A stretch of 6,137 bases of DNA from Chloroflexota bacterium. Lineage in GTDB: Bacteria; Chloroflexota; Anaerolineae; VGOG01. The stretch is taken from positions 1 to 6,137 of the forward strand of contig JAUWYT010000106.1 in NCBI GenBank assembly GCA_030615705.1. Reading direction: 5' to 3'. The position numbers were made by a program, and so were the translations under genes. This document shows, in pieces, positions 5,141 to 6,137 of this stretch; position 1 is the first letter of the stretch; every line of letters starts with the position of its first letter. The notes beneath the pieces are model-generated. The model was given only the letters and a program-made list of their open reading frames with translations, was not told the DNA's origin and made no database searches.

Positions 5141-6137
5141 TTAGACAAGCTCAACTCTTCTCTTTCGCACGGCCATGGCATGGGCGGGGAAACCCTCGTA
5201 CTCGGCAAAGGTCGTGGTACCCTCGGCCAGAGAATCGAAACCAGTGCGGTCGAGGACGAAGCACACCGAGCTGTGCTTCAGGAAATCGCGGACGGATACG
5301 GGGGATTGAACCTTGGCGAAGCCGCCGGTGGGGATGACGTTGGTCGGCCCCAGGGAGAAGTCGGCGAAGGTGAAGGGAGTTCCCTGGCCCAAGAGGATGG
5401 TCCCGGCATTGCGTATCCGTGACAGGACCGCAAAGGGGCTCTGGACGGCTAACTGGAGGTGCTCCGGGGCATAATCGTTGACGAACTCGATGCTTTGTGC
5501 GAGGGATTCGGTAAGGACGGCGCCACCGTACTTGGATAGCACGGTCTCGCATATCTGTCGCCGCTCATCGGGCAGCTCGGCGAGGAGTTCGGGTAGAGCT
5601 TCTTGGACGCCTTCAATCAGATCCTGACTATGGGTTACCAGCAGGGAAGCAGCTTCTTCGGAGTGCTCCCCCTGGACGAGGAGGTCCAGGGCCACGTTCC
5701 AAGGGTCGGCTCCCCCGTCGGCCAGCACGATAGCCTCGCTGGGTCCAGCTACATTTCCCACATCCACGACCCCGGCCACAAGTTGCTTGGCCGCCGCCAC
5801 ATAGGGGCCGCCGGGCCCCACGATCTTGTCCACCTTCGGCACGGTCCCGGTTCCGAAGGCCAATGCGGCAATGGCCTGAGCCCCACCAACCTTGTAGACA
5901 TCCGTCACGCCAGCCAGGTTGGCGGCCACCAGCGTTCCGCTGTTGACGCTCCCTTCGGGGGTGGGAGGCGTGCAGGCCACGGTTTTCCTTACACCAGCCA
6001 CCTTGGCGCAAATCCCCAACATCAGCATCACCGAAGGGAAGTCTCCTTTGCCACCGGGAACGTACAGGCCAACCGACTCGATAGGCGTGACCTTCTATCC
6101 TGCCAGCACCCCCTCGACAATCTCCGTCAGCCACATC
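5141..6137 (-). CDS. hisD: Histidinol dehydrogenase family protein, 5'-truncated by window edge and interrupted by an amber codon
   Basis: HisD is a zinc- and NAD-dependent enzyme that oxidises L-histidinol to histidine in the cytoplasm; paralogues of the family oxidise other alcohols. Readable family blocks are VGLYVPGG, ACTPP with GSVNSGTLVAANLAGV, GGAQAIAALAFGTGTVPKVDKIVGPGG, the QGEH motif (Q and H as zinc ligands), YAPEHLQL (the catalytic Glu-His pair), FADFSLGPTNVIPTGG (Asp ligand) and YEGFPAHAMAVRKR (Glu and the last zinc His). These place it firmly in the family. In E. coli the GTNHVLPT segment has His where this protein has Asn, so a paralogue is possible. No other his genes are visible. 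TAG at 6095-6097 interrupts the frame 12 codons before VGLYVPGG ends, with clear HisD-like sequence resuming at once. The longest intact open frame after it starts at GTG 6031. The gene could be a recent pseudogene, a sequencing error, or a recoded or readthrough site. Confidence 0.85.
6095..6097 (-). other. In-frame amber (TAG) codon in the hisD-like gene
   Basis: Upstream of it the same frame reads MWLTEIVEGVLAG (6136-6098), and downstream it reads KVTPIESVGLYVPGGKG. Both fit HisD around this site. A single C-to-T change from CAG (Gln) would explain it, since polar residues are usual at this point. No frameshift accompanies it. Confidence 0.85.

Noticed and set aside
4786..5337. A 183-codon plus-strand open frame spanning argS, the intergenic gap and the hisD-like gene
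   Set aside because: It is antisense to two identified genes and shows no family features.
5670..5691. An 8-bp perfect hairpin CCCTGGAC/GTCCAGGG in the hisD-like gene
   Set aside because: It encodes the ordinary conserved LDLLVQGEH region with no extra residues, so it is a chance product of codon choice rather than an inserted repeat.

Overview
The window is a GC-rich bacterial chromosomal segment dominated by housekeeping genes. The lineage cannot be fixed from one window. A two-subunit (split) glycine decarboxylase, well-formed sigma70-type promoters and abundant palindromic elements that sit inside reading frames would suit a Chloroflexota (Anaerolineae-like) genome, possibly metagenome-derived. 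This placement is inference.

Layout. Positions 1-249 (+) are the C-terminal end of gcvPA, and 246-1760 (+) is gcvPB; the two overlap by ATGA and form the P-protein of the glycine cleavage system. A terminator-like hairpin follows at about 1785-1818. Everything to the right is on the minus strand. A tRNA-Val(UAC) lies at 1888-1961 with its own near-perfect promoter. An archaemetzincin-type zinc protease gene occupies 2036-2704, with its true start probably near 2605 or 2575. A REP-associated tyrosine transposase (RAYT) gene lies at 2701-3249. argS, for arginyl-tRNA synthetase, lies at 3271-4938 behind a TTGCCA-N17-TATAAT promoter. At the right edge is a HisD-family dehydrogenase (5141 to the window end) whose frame carries an amber stop at 6095-6097. 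argS, the RAYT and the protease gene are packed 21 nt apart or overlapping, so they probably share the argS transcript, with the tRNA gene next in the same direction.

The most interesting structure is a set of palindromic elements, three of them inside reading frames and leaving those frames open. (1) A roughly 108-bp imperfectly palindromic insert lies near the end of gcvPA. (2) A perfect 33-bp palindrome made of two 15-bp units lies in gcvPB. (3) A perfect 31-bp REP-like palindrome lies inside the RAYT gene itself, between its HxH motif and its tyrosine region. (4) A spaced inverted pair of 15-bp units lies between hisD and argS; these units match the gcvPB units at 12 of 15 positions. So both subunits of one enzyme carry in-frame palindromes, and a candidate mobilising enzyme for REP-like palindromes is encoded nearby, carrying one in its own gene. 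This resembles the protein-coding palindromic elements known from Rickettsia.

Other points to check are an unusual HVGF version of the HIGH motif in ArgRS, an Asn where E. coli HisD has an active-site-region His, and the amber codon in the hisD-like frame.
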